Shown here: one piece after another, positions 1 through 7,163 of the stretch
Position numbering within the stretch: the first letter of the stretch is position 1
Layout: the number at the start of each line of letters is the position of its first letter
NCBI GenBank assembly: GCA_963767565.1
Contig: CAVYEG010000006.1
Span: 1,674,001 to 1,738,000, forward strand
Direction: 5' to 3'
Length of the DNA stretch: 64,000 nucleotides
From: Palsa-504 sp963767565
GTDB lineage: Bacteria; Actinomycetota; Actinomycetes; Streptosporangiales; Streptosporangiaceae
Made by a program: the position numbers and the translations under genes
The notes under the pieces: generated by a model
What the model was told of the DNA's origin: nothing
The model's database searches: none
Seen by the model: the letters and a program-made list of their open reading frames with translations, nothing else

Positions 1-953
1 ACGGCCCGGCCAACATGGGCTCGCACACCATAGTCGTCCATCGCGAGCAGGCTGCCCGGTACCGGGGCCGTGAGCCGTTCCTGCAGCGCTGGCTGTTCAG
101 CCCCCGGCTCGCCATCATCGCGCTGATCGTCATCCTCGGCGCCGGGCTCGGGCTCGGCGGCTGGTGGTTCACCAGCGGCCGGTACACGCAGGTACCGTCG
201 GTGACCGGCGATTCGGCGTCGGCGGCGACTACCGCGCTGACCACCCGCGGCTTCACGGTCACCCAGGGCCCGCCGGTGCACAGCAATACCGTGCCGGAGG
301 GCACCGTGATGGGCACGAACCCGTCGGGGCGGGTGGCGAAGGGCTCGAGGATCGCGCTCCTCATCTCGGCCGGGCCGTTCACCTCGGTGGTGCCGAAGGT
401 CCAGGGCGGCACGCTCAGCGCCGCCGAGGCCGCGCTGCAGCGGGTGCACCTCAGCTACCGGACGCAGCAGACAAGCTCGGCCGCTCCCGTCGGGACCGTG
501 CTGGGCACGACCCCGGCGGCCGGCACGACCTGGCCGCAGACCAAGCCGGTGGCCATCCTGGTCTCCGAGGGCGTGTCGGTGCCGAACTTCGTCGGGATGA
601 ACCTGACGGCCGTCCAGCAGTGGGCGAGCCAGCACGGCGCCGACCTGCAACAGCAGCAGGACCCGGGCCAGGCCACCCAGCAGCAGCCGGGCACGATCAC
701 CGGTCAGCAGCCGGCGCCGGGATCGCCCTACACGCAGGGCGAGACCATCACGGTCCAGGTGGTCCCGCAGGACACCTCGACCCCGGTCCCGAACCCGGAC
801 GGCCTGACCGAAGGGCAGGCCACGGCGCTCCTGCAGTCCGCCGGGTTCCAGGTGTCGGTGGTCCGCACCGGCCCGGGGAACCGGGTGTGGTACTACAGTC
901 CCTCCGGGCAGGTCCCGGCGGGCACTACCATCACCATCTTCGTCGGCTTCTGA
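1..953 (+). CDS. PASTA-domain protein, probably the C-terminal part of a Ser/Thr protein kinase (5' partial)
   Basis: The frame is open from the window edge, so the ATG at 15 need not be the true start. What is visible is a short basic cytoplasmic stretch, one transmembrane helix (about residues 32-52 from the ATG) and four consecutive PASTA-like repeats of about 65 residues filling the rest to the stop. This is the juxtamembrane plus extracellular half of PknB/StkP-type kinases, whose PASTA repeats bind muropeptides or lipid II. The kinase domain itself would lie upstream of the window. A stand-alone membrane-anchored PASTA protein is the alternative. The third repeat is unusually glutamine-rich. 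Confidence 0.8.
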   Translation, partial: GPANMGSHTIVVHREQAARYRGREPFLQRWLFSPRLAIIALIVILGAGLGLGGWWFTSGRYTQVPSVTGDSASAATTALTTRGFTVTQGPPVHSNTVPEGTVMGTNPSGRVAKGSRIALLISAGPFTSVVPKVQGGTLSAAEAALQRVHLSYRTQQTSSAAPVGTVLGTTPAAGTTWPQTKPVAILVSEGVSVPNFVGMNLTAVQQWASQHGADLQQQQDPGQATQQQPGTITGQQPAPGSPYTQGETITVQVVPQDTSTPVPNPDGLTEGQATALLQSAGFQVSVVRTGPGNRVWYYSPSGQVPAGTTITIFVGF

Positions 954-978
954 CCGCACCGCCCGGGCCCGGATGCGC

Positions 979-984
979 TACGCT
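979..984 (+). promoter_or_regulatory. -10 box (TACGCT) of the DAHP synthase leader transcript
   Basis: TACGCT ends 7 bases before the ATG of the leader peptide at 992, the spacing expected if transcription starts on the A of the ATG (leaderless mRNA). No convincing -35 was seen. The same geometry recurs at many genes in this window. Confidence 0.5.
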
Positions 985-991
985 GTCCGTC

Positions 992-1066
992 ATGCGTCAG
1001 CAGTTTTGGTTTGAGTTTGGCTACCGGCCCGGATCCCGGACGGTCGCCTGCCAGACCTTGCGCTGA
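992..1066 (+). CDS. Aromatic-amino-acid leader peptide of the DAHP synthase gene (attenuator)
   Basis: A 24-codon ORF starting ATG and ending TGA. Residues 5-11 read FWFEFGY: three Phe, one Trp and one Tyr within seven codons, far above chance in a GC-rich genome. It lies directly upstream of a perfect hairpin plus T-run and of a DAHP synthase gene, the first enzyme of aromatic amino-acid synthesis. This is the layout of ribosome-mediated transcription attenuation: stalling on aromatic codons would prevent the terminator from forming. There is no Shine-Dalgarno; the -10 box 7 bases upstream suggests leaderless translation. Attenuation itself is inferred, the layout is seen. Confidence 0.8.
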   Translation: MRQQFWFEFGYRPGSRTVACQTLR

Positions 1067-1084
1067 CAGTAGCGACTTAGCGAG

Positions 1085-1116
1085 AGCCCCGGGCCGATCG
1101 GCCCGGGGCTTTCTTT
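1085..1116 (+). terminator. Attenuator hairpin before the DAHP synthase gene
   Basis: Perfect 11-bp stem AGCCCCGGGCC (1085-1095), loop GATC, second arm 1100-1110, followed by TTCTTT. It begins 19 bases after the stop codon of the aromatic leader peptide and ends 64 bases before the DAHP synthase start, so it is an intrinsic terminator placed for attenuation rather than for ending an upstream gene. Confidence 0.8.
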
Positions 1117-1179
1117 ATGCGCTTCATGTGCTTGCGTGCGGGAACTCATCGTTGGGGTACAGATCCGGAGGCGGACCAG

Positions 1180-2250
1180 ATGGTCGTGGTGATGGCGGCG
1201 GAGGCCGGGGAAACGGAAATCAACGGGATCGTCGAGCTGGTGCGGGGGGCAGGCGGCGACGCGTTCGTCAGCCGCGGCGTATCCCGGACGATCGTCGGCC
1301 TGGTCGGCGACATCGACCAGCTGGACACGCTGAACCTGCGCGGGATGCCCGGGGTCAGCGACGTGGTGCGCATCACCGCGCCGTACAAGCTGGTGAGCCG
1401 GGAGCATCACCGGGAGCGTTCGGTGATCCGGGTGGGCGGCGTGCCGATCGGCCCGGACACGCTGACCGTCATCGCCGGGCCGTGCGCGGTCGAGACGGCG
1501 GAGCAGACGCTGGCCTCGGCGCTGATGGCCAGGGCCGCCGGGGCCTCGCTGCTGCGCGGCGGTGCCTACAAGCCGCGCAGCTCGCCGTACGCGTTCCAGG
1601 GGCTGGGCGAGGCCGGGCTGAAGATCCTGGCCGACGTGCGGGCGCAGACCGGCCTGCCGATCGTGACCGAGGTGGTCGACCCGGGCGACGTGGAACTGGT
1701 GGCCAGCTACGCGGACATGCTGCAGGTCGGCACGCGCAACATGCAGAACTTCCCGCTGCTGCAGGCGGTTGGCGGGATCGGCAAGCCGGTGATGCTCAAG
1801 CGCGGCATGAACGCCACCATCGAGGAATGGCTCATGGCCGCCGAGTACATCGCGCAGCGCGGCAACCTCGACATCGTGCTGTGCGAGCGGGGCATCCGGA
1901 CCTTCGAGAAGGCCACCAGGAATACGCTGGACATCAGCGCGGTCCCGGTCGCGCAGCGGCTCTCGCACCTGCCGGTCATCGTGGACCCGTCGCATTCCGG
2001 CGGCCGCCGTGACCTGGTGGTGCCCCTGTCCAGGGCCGCCATCGCGGTCGGCGCCGACGGCATCATCGTGGACGTCCACCCGCAGCCGGAGATCGCGCTG
2101 TGCGACGGGCCGCAGGCGCTGGTGGAATCGGACCTGCGGGAGCTGGCCAGCGTGGCCGCCCACCTGTCGCCGCTGGTCGGCCGGACCCTGACCCCCGCTC
2201 CGCCGCTGGCTTCGGCGCTGGCCCCGGCCGACGCGGCCGCCCTGGCCTGA
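1180..2250 (+). CDS. aroF: 3-deoxy-7-phosphoheptulonate synthase (DAHP synthase)
   Basis: Condenses phosphoenolpyruvate with erythrose 4-phosphate, the entry step of the shikimate pathway. The 356-residue protein is of the type I beta, KDO8P-synthase-like family. An N-terminal ferredoxin-like domain (about 1-75, often a site for allosteric control) is followed by a TIM barrel with IAGPCAVE, the GGAYKPRSSPY loop, MLKRGM, and the late DPSHSGGRRD metal/substrate motif. I chose ATG 1180 because GGAGG lies 8 bases upstream; the longer reading from 1117 would begin inside the T-run of the attenuator. Regulation by aromatic amino acids is implied by the leader peptide and hairpin just upstream. Confidence 0.92.
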   Translation: MVVVMAAEAGETEINGIVELVRGAGGDAFVSRGVSRTIVGLVGDIDQLDTLNLRGMPGVSDVVRITAPYKLVSREHHRERSVIRVGGVPIGPDTLTVIAGPCAVETAEQTLASALMARAAGASLLRGGAYKPRSSPYAFQGLGEAGLKILADVRAQTGLPIVTEVVDPGDVELVASYADMLQVGTRNMQNFPLLQAVGGIGKPVMLKRGMNATIEEWLMAAEYIAQRGNLDIVLCERGIRTFEKATRNTLDISAVPVAQRLSHLPVIVDPSHSGGRRDLVVPLSRAAIAVGADGIIVDVHPQPEIALCDGPQALVESDLRELASVAAHLSPLVGRTLTPAPPLASALAPADAAALA

Positions 2251-2262
2251 GCCTTTTTGGGT

Positions 2263-2314
2263 AATGAAACCCGGGTGCCAGCACACTAGGAGGCAGTGGA
2301 AGCCGGGTTTCATT
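2263..2314. terminator. Inverted repeat between convergent aroF and thiI
   Basis: Arms AATGAAACCCGG (2263-2274) and CCGGGTTTCATT (2303-2314) are perfect complements around a 28-base loop. The site lies between two convergent genes, so a bidirectional transcription stop is the simplest reading. The large loop is unusual and a protein-binding role is not excluded. Confidence 0.45.
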
Positions 2315-2350
2315 CCGCTTGGGGGCGGAGGCGGGGGCCGGATCGACCGG

Positions 2351-2373
2351 CCACGGTCCGTTCGGCAGAAAAG
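2351..2373 (+). repeat. Dispersed palindromic repeat, copy A (half element)
   Basis: Contains CCACGGTCCGTTCGGC followed by AGAAAAG. It matches half of the full palindromes at 37236-37287 and 59721-59765 and lies just past the 3' end of thiI. Function unknown. Confidence 0.55.
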
Positions 2374-2377
2374 GGTG

Positions 2378-3661
2378 TTACTGGCGGTACTCCTGGGCGC
2401 TGAGGGCCAGTTCCCCGGCCAGGTCATCGGCGTCCAGCCGGCCTTCGAGGCGGCGCAGGTCGTCGATGCGGGCCTTGGTCTCCACCCGGCGCGGGGTAAG
2501 CAGGGTGCAGCAGTCCTGGTCGGGCAGTTCGGAGATGGACAGGGTACGGATGCGCCGGGCTTCGGCCATGATCTCGCTCTTGTCCCAGCCGATCAGCGGG
2601 CGCAGGATCGGCAGTCGCACCGCGTCGTCGAGGGCGATGAGGTTGGTCAGCGTCTGGCTGCTCACCTGGCCGAGCGAGTCGCCGGTGATCAGCGCGGTGC
2701 TGCCCAGCCGCCGGGCCAGGGCCTCGCCGGTCTTGAGCATCAGCCGCCGCTGGGCCACGATCTGCAGCCGGTCCGCGCCGGAGGTGGCCAGCGCCTGCTG
2801 GGCCTTGCCGAACGGCACCACGAACAGCCGCGACCCGCCCTGGAACCGGTCCAGGCCGCGGACCAGCGCGTAGGCCTTGTAAATCGACTCGGGGCCGGTC
2901 AGCGGCATGCCGGAGAAGTGCAGGAAGAAGCAGCGCAGGCCGCGGCGCATCATCCGGTAGGCCGCCACCGGCGAGTCGATGCCGCCGGACATGAGGACGA
3001 GACCGCGGCCGCTCATCCCCACCGGCAGCCCGCCCTGCCCGGACAGGCCCTCGGTGAAAACGAACACCTCATCGGTATCGACTTCGATGAAGACGCGGGT
3101 GTCCGGGTTCCGGAGGTTGACTTCCAGGCCGTGCGCCTCCTGGATCTTCCGGCCGACCAGCACGGCGAGCTCCGCCGAGGTCAGCGGGAAGCGCTTGTCC
3201 CGGCGCCTGGGCCGGACGGCGAACGGGCCCGGCTTTCCGGCGGTCAGCGTCACCGCGGCGGCGACGACAGCCTCGGGCGTCTTGGCCACTCGCAGCGGCC
3301 GGCACACCGTGACGATGCCAGGCACATCCCGGACCCGCTCGGCGAGCTGGCCCGCCGCCTGGGCCCAGCCCTGCGCGCCGCGCTGCTCGCCGTCGGCGAC
3401 GCGCAGCATGATGACCCCCTCGCGCTGCCGCATGTCGACCGGCACGCCGAGGTCGCGCAGGGCCGCGCGGATGTTGCTGTGCAGGATGCGCTCGAACTGC
3501 TGCCTGTTCCGTCCCTTGAGCACGATCTCGCCCAGCTTGAGCAGGACGCACGGCTCATCCTGGCCAGCAGGCCCGGAGGTCTCCACGGGGCGCGGGGCTT
3601 GCTGGGGGCGGTCCAGGTGTCCGGTGCGTTCCGAGGTCTCCGGGGAGAGGATCTCTGGCAC
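2378..3661 (-). CDS. thiI: tRNA 4-thiouridine synthase / thiamine sulfur-transfer protein ThiI
   Basis: Uses ATP to adenylate U8 of tRNA and transfers sulfur to form 4-thiouridine; in many bacteria also needed for the thiamine thiazole. The 427-residue protein has the THUMP-type N-terminal half (about 30-190), the PP-loop SGGIDSPVAAYRM near the middle, and the conserved QDCCTLLTPR segment near the end. It lacks the C-terminal rhodanese domain of the E. coli enzyme, as is usual for short forms. Start: a GTG at 3661 follows CACACT by 6 bases, fitting leaderless transcription; an in-frame ATG at 3682 is possible. Longer readings run into low-complexity sequence and are rejected. Confidence 0.88.
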   Translation of the reverse strand: MPEILSPETSERTGHLDRPQQAPRPVETSGPAGQDEPCVLLKLGEIVLKGRNRQQFERILHSNIRAALRDLGVPVDMRQREGVIMLRVADGEQRGAQGWAQAAGQLAERVRDVPGIVTVCRPLRVAKTPEAVVAAAVTLTAGKPGPFAVRPRRRDKRFPLTSAELAVLVGRKIQEAHGLEVNLRNPDTRVFIEVDTDEVFVFTEGLSGQGGLPVGMSGRGLVLMSGGIDSPVAAYRMMRRGLRCFFLHFSGMPLTGPESIYKAYALVRGLDRFQGGSRLFVVPFGKAQQALATSGADRLQIVAQRRLMLKTGEALARRLGSTALITGDSLGQVSSQTLTNLIALDDAVRLPILRPLIGWDKSEIMAEARRIRTLSISELPDQDCCTLLTPRRVETKARIDDLRRLEGRLDADDLAGELALSAQEYRQ

Positions 3662-3738
3662 TCCCCTAGTGTGCCAGCACATGATCGATATCCCGAACGG
3701 ATCATGATTCCGGCTTCCGGGCCTAGCCGGCTTCGCGC

Positions 3739-3838
3739 GGCCAGCCGTTTTCCCAGGGCCAGCCGTTTTCCTGGAACCAGCCGTCTTCCCAGGGCCAGCC
3801 ATTTTCCTGGGGCCAGCCGTTTTCCTGGGGCCAGCCGG
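3739..3838. repeat. 18-bp tandem repeat array upstream of thiI
   Basis: Five full units of about GGCCAGCCGTTTTCCTGG (3739-3756, 3757-3774, 3775-3792, 3793-3810, 3811-3828) and a partial sixth. Units differ by 1-4 bases. The array lies between divergent thiI and the membrane-protein gene at 3899 and is probably non-coding. Confidence 0.85.
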
Positions 3839-3898
3839 AGGCGGGAAGCGGGTGCTAGCCCCAATGTGGCCGGCATGTCGCGCCGGTACGGTAGCGGC

Positions 3899-4270
3899 GT
3901 GGGCATGAGGGAAGAAATCCAGGCTTCGGCGGCCGCGCACCAGCATCTCGGCTCGGGCTACGACACGGCCGTGGCCGAGGGGCTGGTCGAGCGGATCGGG
4001 GAGGAAATCGACCGGCGGGTGGACGCCAGGCTGCTCGGGCAGGTGCAGGCGCCGGCCCGGCCGCGCCGGACCCCGGTCCCGGGCCGGATCGGGGCGGGGC
4101 GGGTGTTCCTGGCGCTGGGCTCGATGGGGATCGCCATCGGCGGCACGGTGGCCGTGCTGCATCCAGGCGACAACCCGCCGGGAACCGTGACCTTCGGTCA
4201 GAGCGTGCTCGTCGCCCTGATCTGGATCGTCATCGGGATCATCAACGTCGCTAATGCCTATCGCAACTGA
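3899..4270 (+). CDS. Small membrane protein of unknown function, paralogue 1
   Basis: About 123 residues: an N-terminal soluble part containing LGSGYDTAVAEGLVERI and a run of charged residues (EEIDRRVDAR), then two hydrophobic segments forming a short hairpin at the C-terminus (about 72-90 and 99-118). The next gene encodes a protein with the same N-terminal motif and the same two-helix end, so this is a tandem duplication. TACGGT (3887-3892) lies 6 bases before GTG 3899, supporting that start and leaderless transcription; ATG 3905 is the alternative. Similar proteins of unknown role are, from memory, common in actinobacteria. Confidence 0.7.
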   Translation: MGMREEIQASAAAHQHLGSGYDTAVAEGLVERIGEEIDRRVDARLLGQVQAPARPRRTPVPGRIGAGRVFLALGSMGIAIGGTVAVLHPGDNPPGTVTFGQSVLVALIWIVIGIINVANAYRN

Positions 4271-4311
4271 GGGCATTTGTGGCATGCGCGGCAGGCTGTT
4301 AGCGTGCGAGC

Positions 4312-4998
4312 ATGAGCAGCGACCACGAGGCGGAGATCCGCGCCTCGGTGGGCGCGCACCATGATCTGGGATCCGGCTACAGCGACGCGGTAGCCGAGGG
4401 ACTCGTCGAGCGGATCGGCGCGGAAATCGACAAGCGGATAGACGCGCGGATCGGGCAGCTCGGAGCCCCCTGGAGCCCTCAGCTCGGGCCGCAGCCGATG
4501 CCGCCCCCGTTCGGGCCGCCGCTGGTCGCTCCGCCGCTGGTCGCTCCGCCGCTCGTTGCTCCGCCGCTGGCCGCTCCGCCGCCGTTCGGGGTGCCGGCTG
4601 CGGCGGCTGCCGCGGCTTCCGGGCCGCCCGAGACCTCGGACCCTGTTCCCGGGCCCGCGCCCGGCGGGCTGCCCGGATATCAGGGTTACCAGGCTCCGGC
4701 CGGGTATCCGCCGGGCGGCTATCCCGGGTATCAAGGGCACCCGGGCTATCAGGGGTACTACGGGCCGATGCTGCCGCCCGGATATCAGGTGCCGACGCCA
4801 GGATCACGATCGCCCTCGCCGTCCGTGGGACAGCACAACGTGGCGATGACGATCATCGCGCTCGGATCCATGGCGCTCGGCGTGGCGGGCACGGCCATCG
4901 TGTCGCGGGCCGCCAATACCGGCGCGCAGGCCGTGATGGTCCTGCTGATCTGGGCCGCCATCGCGGTCATCAATATCGCGTACGCCCGACGCCGCTAA
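4312..4998 (+). CDS. Small membrane protein of unknown function, paralogue 2 with a proline/glycine-rich middle
   Basis: 228 residues. The N-terminus (DLGSGYSDAVAEGLVERIG) and the C-terminal pair of hydrophobic segments match the preceding gene; between them lies a 130-residue insert. That insert begins with four near-perfect APPLV-type repeats encoded by 15-bp DNA repeats (about 4519-4575), followed by Gly/Tyr/Pro-rich sequence with repeated GYQG motifs. TAGCGT (4300-4305) sits 6 bases before the ATG, again a leaderless layout. The gene is 41 bases downstream of its paralogue but has its own promoter. Function unknown; the insert could mediate self-association or binding to the cell wall. 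Confidence 0.7.
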   Translation: MSSDHEAEIRASVGAHHDLGSGYSDAVAEGLVERIGAEIDKRIDARIGQLGAPWSPQLGPQPMPPPFGPPLVAPPLVAPPLVAPPLAAPPPFGVPAAAAAAASGPPETSDPVPGPAPGGLPGYQGYQAPAGYPPGGYPGYQGHPGYQGYYGPMLPPGYQVPTPGSRSPSPSVGQHNVAMTIIALGSMALGVAGTAIVSRAANTGAQAVMVLLIWAAIAVINIAYARRR

Positions 4999-5031
4999 CC
5001 CCACCATGACCGCAATCCCCGGAGCGGAACG

Positions 5032-5583
5032 ATGTTTGAGCGCTTTACCGACAGGGCCCGCCGGGTAGTCGTCCTGGCCCAGGACGAAGCCAGGATGCTC
5101 GGCCACAACTACATCGGCACCGAGCACATCCTGCTCGGCCTCATCCACGAGGGCAACGGCGTGGCCGCGAAGGCGCTCACTGCCATGGGCATCGGCCTGG
5201 AGGCCACGCGGCAGCAGGTCGAGGAGATCATCGGCCGCGGTCAGGGAGCCTCGGAGGGGCACATCCCGTTCACGCCGCGGGCCAAGAAGGTGCTCGAGCT
5301 GTCGCTGCGCGAGGCGCTGCAGCTCGGCCACGACTACATCGGCACCGAGCACATCCTGCTCGGCCTGATCCGCGAGGGCGACGGCGTCGCCGCGCAGGTG
5401 CTGGTCGGTTTCGGCGCCGACCTGAACCGGGTCCGCCAGCAGGTGATCCAGCTGCTGCACGGCAGCCCCGGACCGGGGTTCGCGCCGGGCGGACCCGACG
5501 ACCTGCGCGAGCGGCTCACCACCATCGCCGCCCGGCTGGCGGTGATCGAGCGGCGGCTCAAGGACACGACGGCCGGAGCCTGA
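5032..5583 (+). CDS. Stand-alone ClpC N-domain protein 1
   Basis: 183 residues. Two consecutive Clp N-terminal repeats: residues 1-70 begin MFERFTDRARRVVVLAQ with GTEHILLGL, and about 80-145 repeat GTEHILLGL again. There is no AAA+ ATPase module, so it cannot unfold proteins; ClpC N-domains bind adaptors and substrates (including phospho-arginine proteins in Firmicutes). It could therefore be an adaptor, decoy or sensor for ClpC. GGAGCGGAACG just upstream of the ATG is a usable ribosome site. A close relative with an added helical tail is encoded at 7164, two genes downstream. Confidence 0.85.
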   Translation: MFERFTDRARRVVVLAQDEARMLGHNYIGTEHILLGLIHEGNGVAAKALTAMGIGLEATRQQVEEIIGRGQGASEGHIPFTPRAKKVLELSLREALQLGHDYIGTEHILLGLIREGDGVAAQVLVGFGADLNRVRQQVIQLLHGSPGPGFAPGGPDDLRERLTTIAARLAVIERRLKDTTAGA

Positions 5584-5600
5584 CGGCCCAGGCCGGTCCG

Positions 5601-5660
5601 CGGCTCAGTACGCGGGCGCGGGCGCGGCTCAGTACGCGGGCGCGGCTCAGTACGCGGGCG
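5601..5660. repeat. 18-bp repeat at the 3' end of the methyltransferase gene
   Basis: Three identical copies of CGGCTCAGTACGCGGGCG at 5601-5618, 5625-5642 and 5643-5660, the first separated by 6 bases. Each copy carries the complement of a TGA stop codon. The copy at 5643-5660 supplies the stop and last residues of the minus-strand methyltransferase, so the others look like duplicates of the gene's tail. Confidence 0.8.
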
Positions 5661-6444
5661 CGGCCGGGAGGACGCCGCACAGCAGGCGGTTGTCGCCGCG
5701 CTGCCACAGGGTGCCGATCTCAGCGAAGCCTGCCGCCCTGAGCGCCTCGACATGGGTAGCGAGCTGCGTCGACTCGGTACCGTGGTGACCCGCGTCTACT
5801 CGGCGGCGCTGGCGCTCCGCCACATGGACGGCGAGCAGCGGGTCGGCGGCGACGGCTTCCCACCAGGCGTGCCAGCTCTCCGGATGCCCGTCGGGGAAAC
5901 GCCGCAGGTCCTCGCGTTCCCGCAAGGCCCGGTCGAGACGGGCCAGGGTCGGCGCCTCCTTCGCGTCCAGGGTGAAGTGATCGCCGTCCAGCAGCAGCCC
6001 GCCCGGGCGGAGTACGGTCGCGAGCTCGGCGTACATGGCCCGCAGGTCGGGCTCGGGCAGCCAGTGCAGGGCGGTCGTGCTCACCGCGGCGTCCGCGGGC
6101 AGGCTCAGGCCCAGCCGCCCGGACCAGCCGGGTACGCGCAGGTCCAGGTCGATGAAGCGGAGCCCGCCCCGGCCGCCATAGGCGGCCTGGCCCAGCGTCA
6201 GCGACACCGGATCGGCGTCGATGCCGATGACGGTCGCGCGGGGCAGCCGGTCGAGCAGCCTGACGGCCAGTGAGCCCGGACCGCAGCCGATGTCGAGCAC
6301 CAGCGGGTCCGGCCGCCCGGCCGCCTCCTCGACCGCGTCGATCAGCGCAGTGAACCTGTCCTCGCGATCCGGCAGGGATTCCTCCTGCTGGCGGTCCCAG
6401 CGCTCGATCCAGTCTCGTGCGGTGTCGCGGTCAAGTTCCGGCAC
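5647..6444 (-). CDS. Class I SAM-dependent methyltransferase (trans-aconitate methyltransferase-like)
   Basis: 265 residues. Motif I LVLDIGCGPGS (about 48-58) binds S-adenosylmethionine; the acidic end of strand 2 is VIGIDAD; the motif ALHWLPEPDL is typical of the Tam-like/UbiE-like group and is followed by LRPGGLLL. The substrate cannot be read from sequence. It is divergent from the CGNR regulator gene at 6534, with only 89 bases of AT-richer DNA between their starts, so that regulator may control it. The stop codon lies within an 18-bp repeat. Confidence 0.85.
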   Translation of the reverse strand: MPELDRDTARDWIERWDRQQEESLPDREDRFTALIDAVEEAAGRPDPLVLDIGCGPGSLAVRLLDRLPRATVIGIDADPVSLTLGQAAYGGRGGLRFIDLDLRVPGWSGRLGLSLPADAAVSTTALHWLPEPDLRAMYAELATVLRPGGLLLDGDHFTLDAKEAPTLARLDRALREREDLRRFPDGHPESWHAWWEAVAADPLLAVHVAERQRRRVDAGHHGTESTQLATHVEALRAAGFAEIGTLWQRGDNRLLCGVLPAAPAY

Positions 6445-6533
6445 GTCGTGCCTCCCTGCGGTCAGCGCCAGCAGTTACTGGCTAAACTTCGTTTGATAGT
6501 GACAACATAAGACGGCAGAATGTAACTGGTCAA

Positions 6534-7115
6534 GTGAATTTTAACAGTCACACAGATGTGGTCGTCCGGATGGCCGTGGAGCTGGTGAACCTGCTGACGC
6601 CCGGCGAGGAACGCGGCCGCCGTTATGATCCGCCCGAGGCAGACGAGCGCACGGCCGCGGTCGGAGCCATGCTGCGAGCTGGCGGCGGACGCGAGGCGAC
6701 CTGGGAAGAAGCGGCCGAGCTCTGCTTCGTGGCGGCCGAGCTGCGCGGCGTGTTCGAGGCGGTCAGCACGGGCGCCGTCGACGATGCCGCCGAACAGGTC
6801 AACGCCGTGCTGGCCCGCACCGGCGCCCGACCGGAGCTGGAACGGCACGATGGCCAGTCGTGGCATCTGCACTTCCATGCTGCCGACAACTCGCTGCCGA
6901 ACGGCTGGGCGGCAGGCTGCGCCACCGGCCTGGCCGTGGTGCTCGGCGGCTCCCGGTCTGACCGGCTGGGCATCTGCACGGCCCCCGGGTGCGACCGGGT
7001 CTACGTGGATACCTCGCGAAACGGCACCCGGCGGTACTGCTCGACCTCGTGCCAGAACCGGGTCAAGACCGCGGCTTTCCGGGCCCGCTCGTCCTCGGAT
7101 ATGGGTGCACACTAG
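6534..7115 (+). CDS. CGNR zinc-finger / ABATE-domain transcriptional regulator
   Basis: 193 residues. The N-terminus (NFNSHTDVVVRMAVELVNLL) matches the usual start of ABATE-domain proteins, supporting GTG 6534. The C-terminus has the CGNR zinc finger: C-x4-C in CTAPGCDRVYVD, then RRYCSTSCQNRVKTAAFRAR with two more Cys, where CQNR replaces CGNR. Such proteins are thought to bind DNA through the basic finger. It is divergent from the methyltransferase and 48 bases upstream of the second ClpN-type gene. Ligand unknown. Confidence 0.85.
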   Translation: MNFNSHTDVVVRMAVELVNLLTPGEERGRRYDPPEADERTAAVGAMLRAGGGREATWEEAAELCFVAAELRGVFEAVSTGAVDDAAEQVNAVLARTGARPELERHDGQSWHLHFHAADNSLPNGWAAGCATGLAVVLGGSRSDRLGICTAPGCDRVYVDTSRNGTRRYCSTSCQNRVKTAAFRARSSSDMGAH

Positions 7116-7163
7116 AGGGGTCCAGGGTCCTGCGGCGGGGGGCCGGCCTGATCGGAGAAAGCC

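Noticed and set aside
1117..1180. Upstream ATG start for DAHP synthase
   Set aside because: It begins within the T-run of the attenuator hairpin and has no ribosome site; ATG 1180 has GGAGG at proper spacing.
2264..3900. A 668-codon plus-strand frame and other long frames across thiI
   Set aside because: Thir residue composition is Arg/Gly/Ala/Pro-biased without motifs, while the minus strand encodes a complete ThiI. They are antisense shadows caused by high GC.
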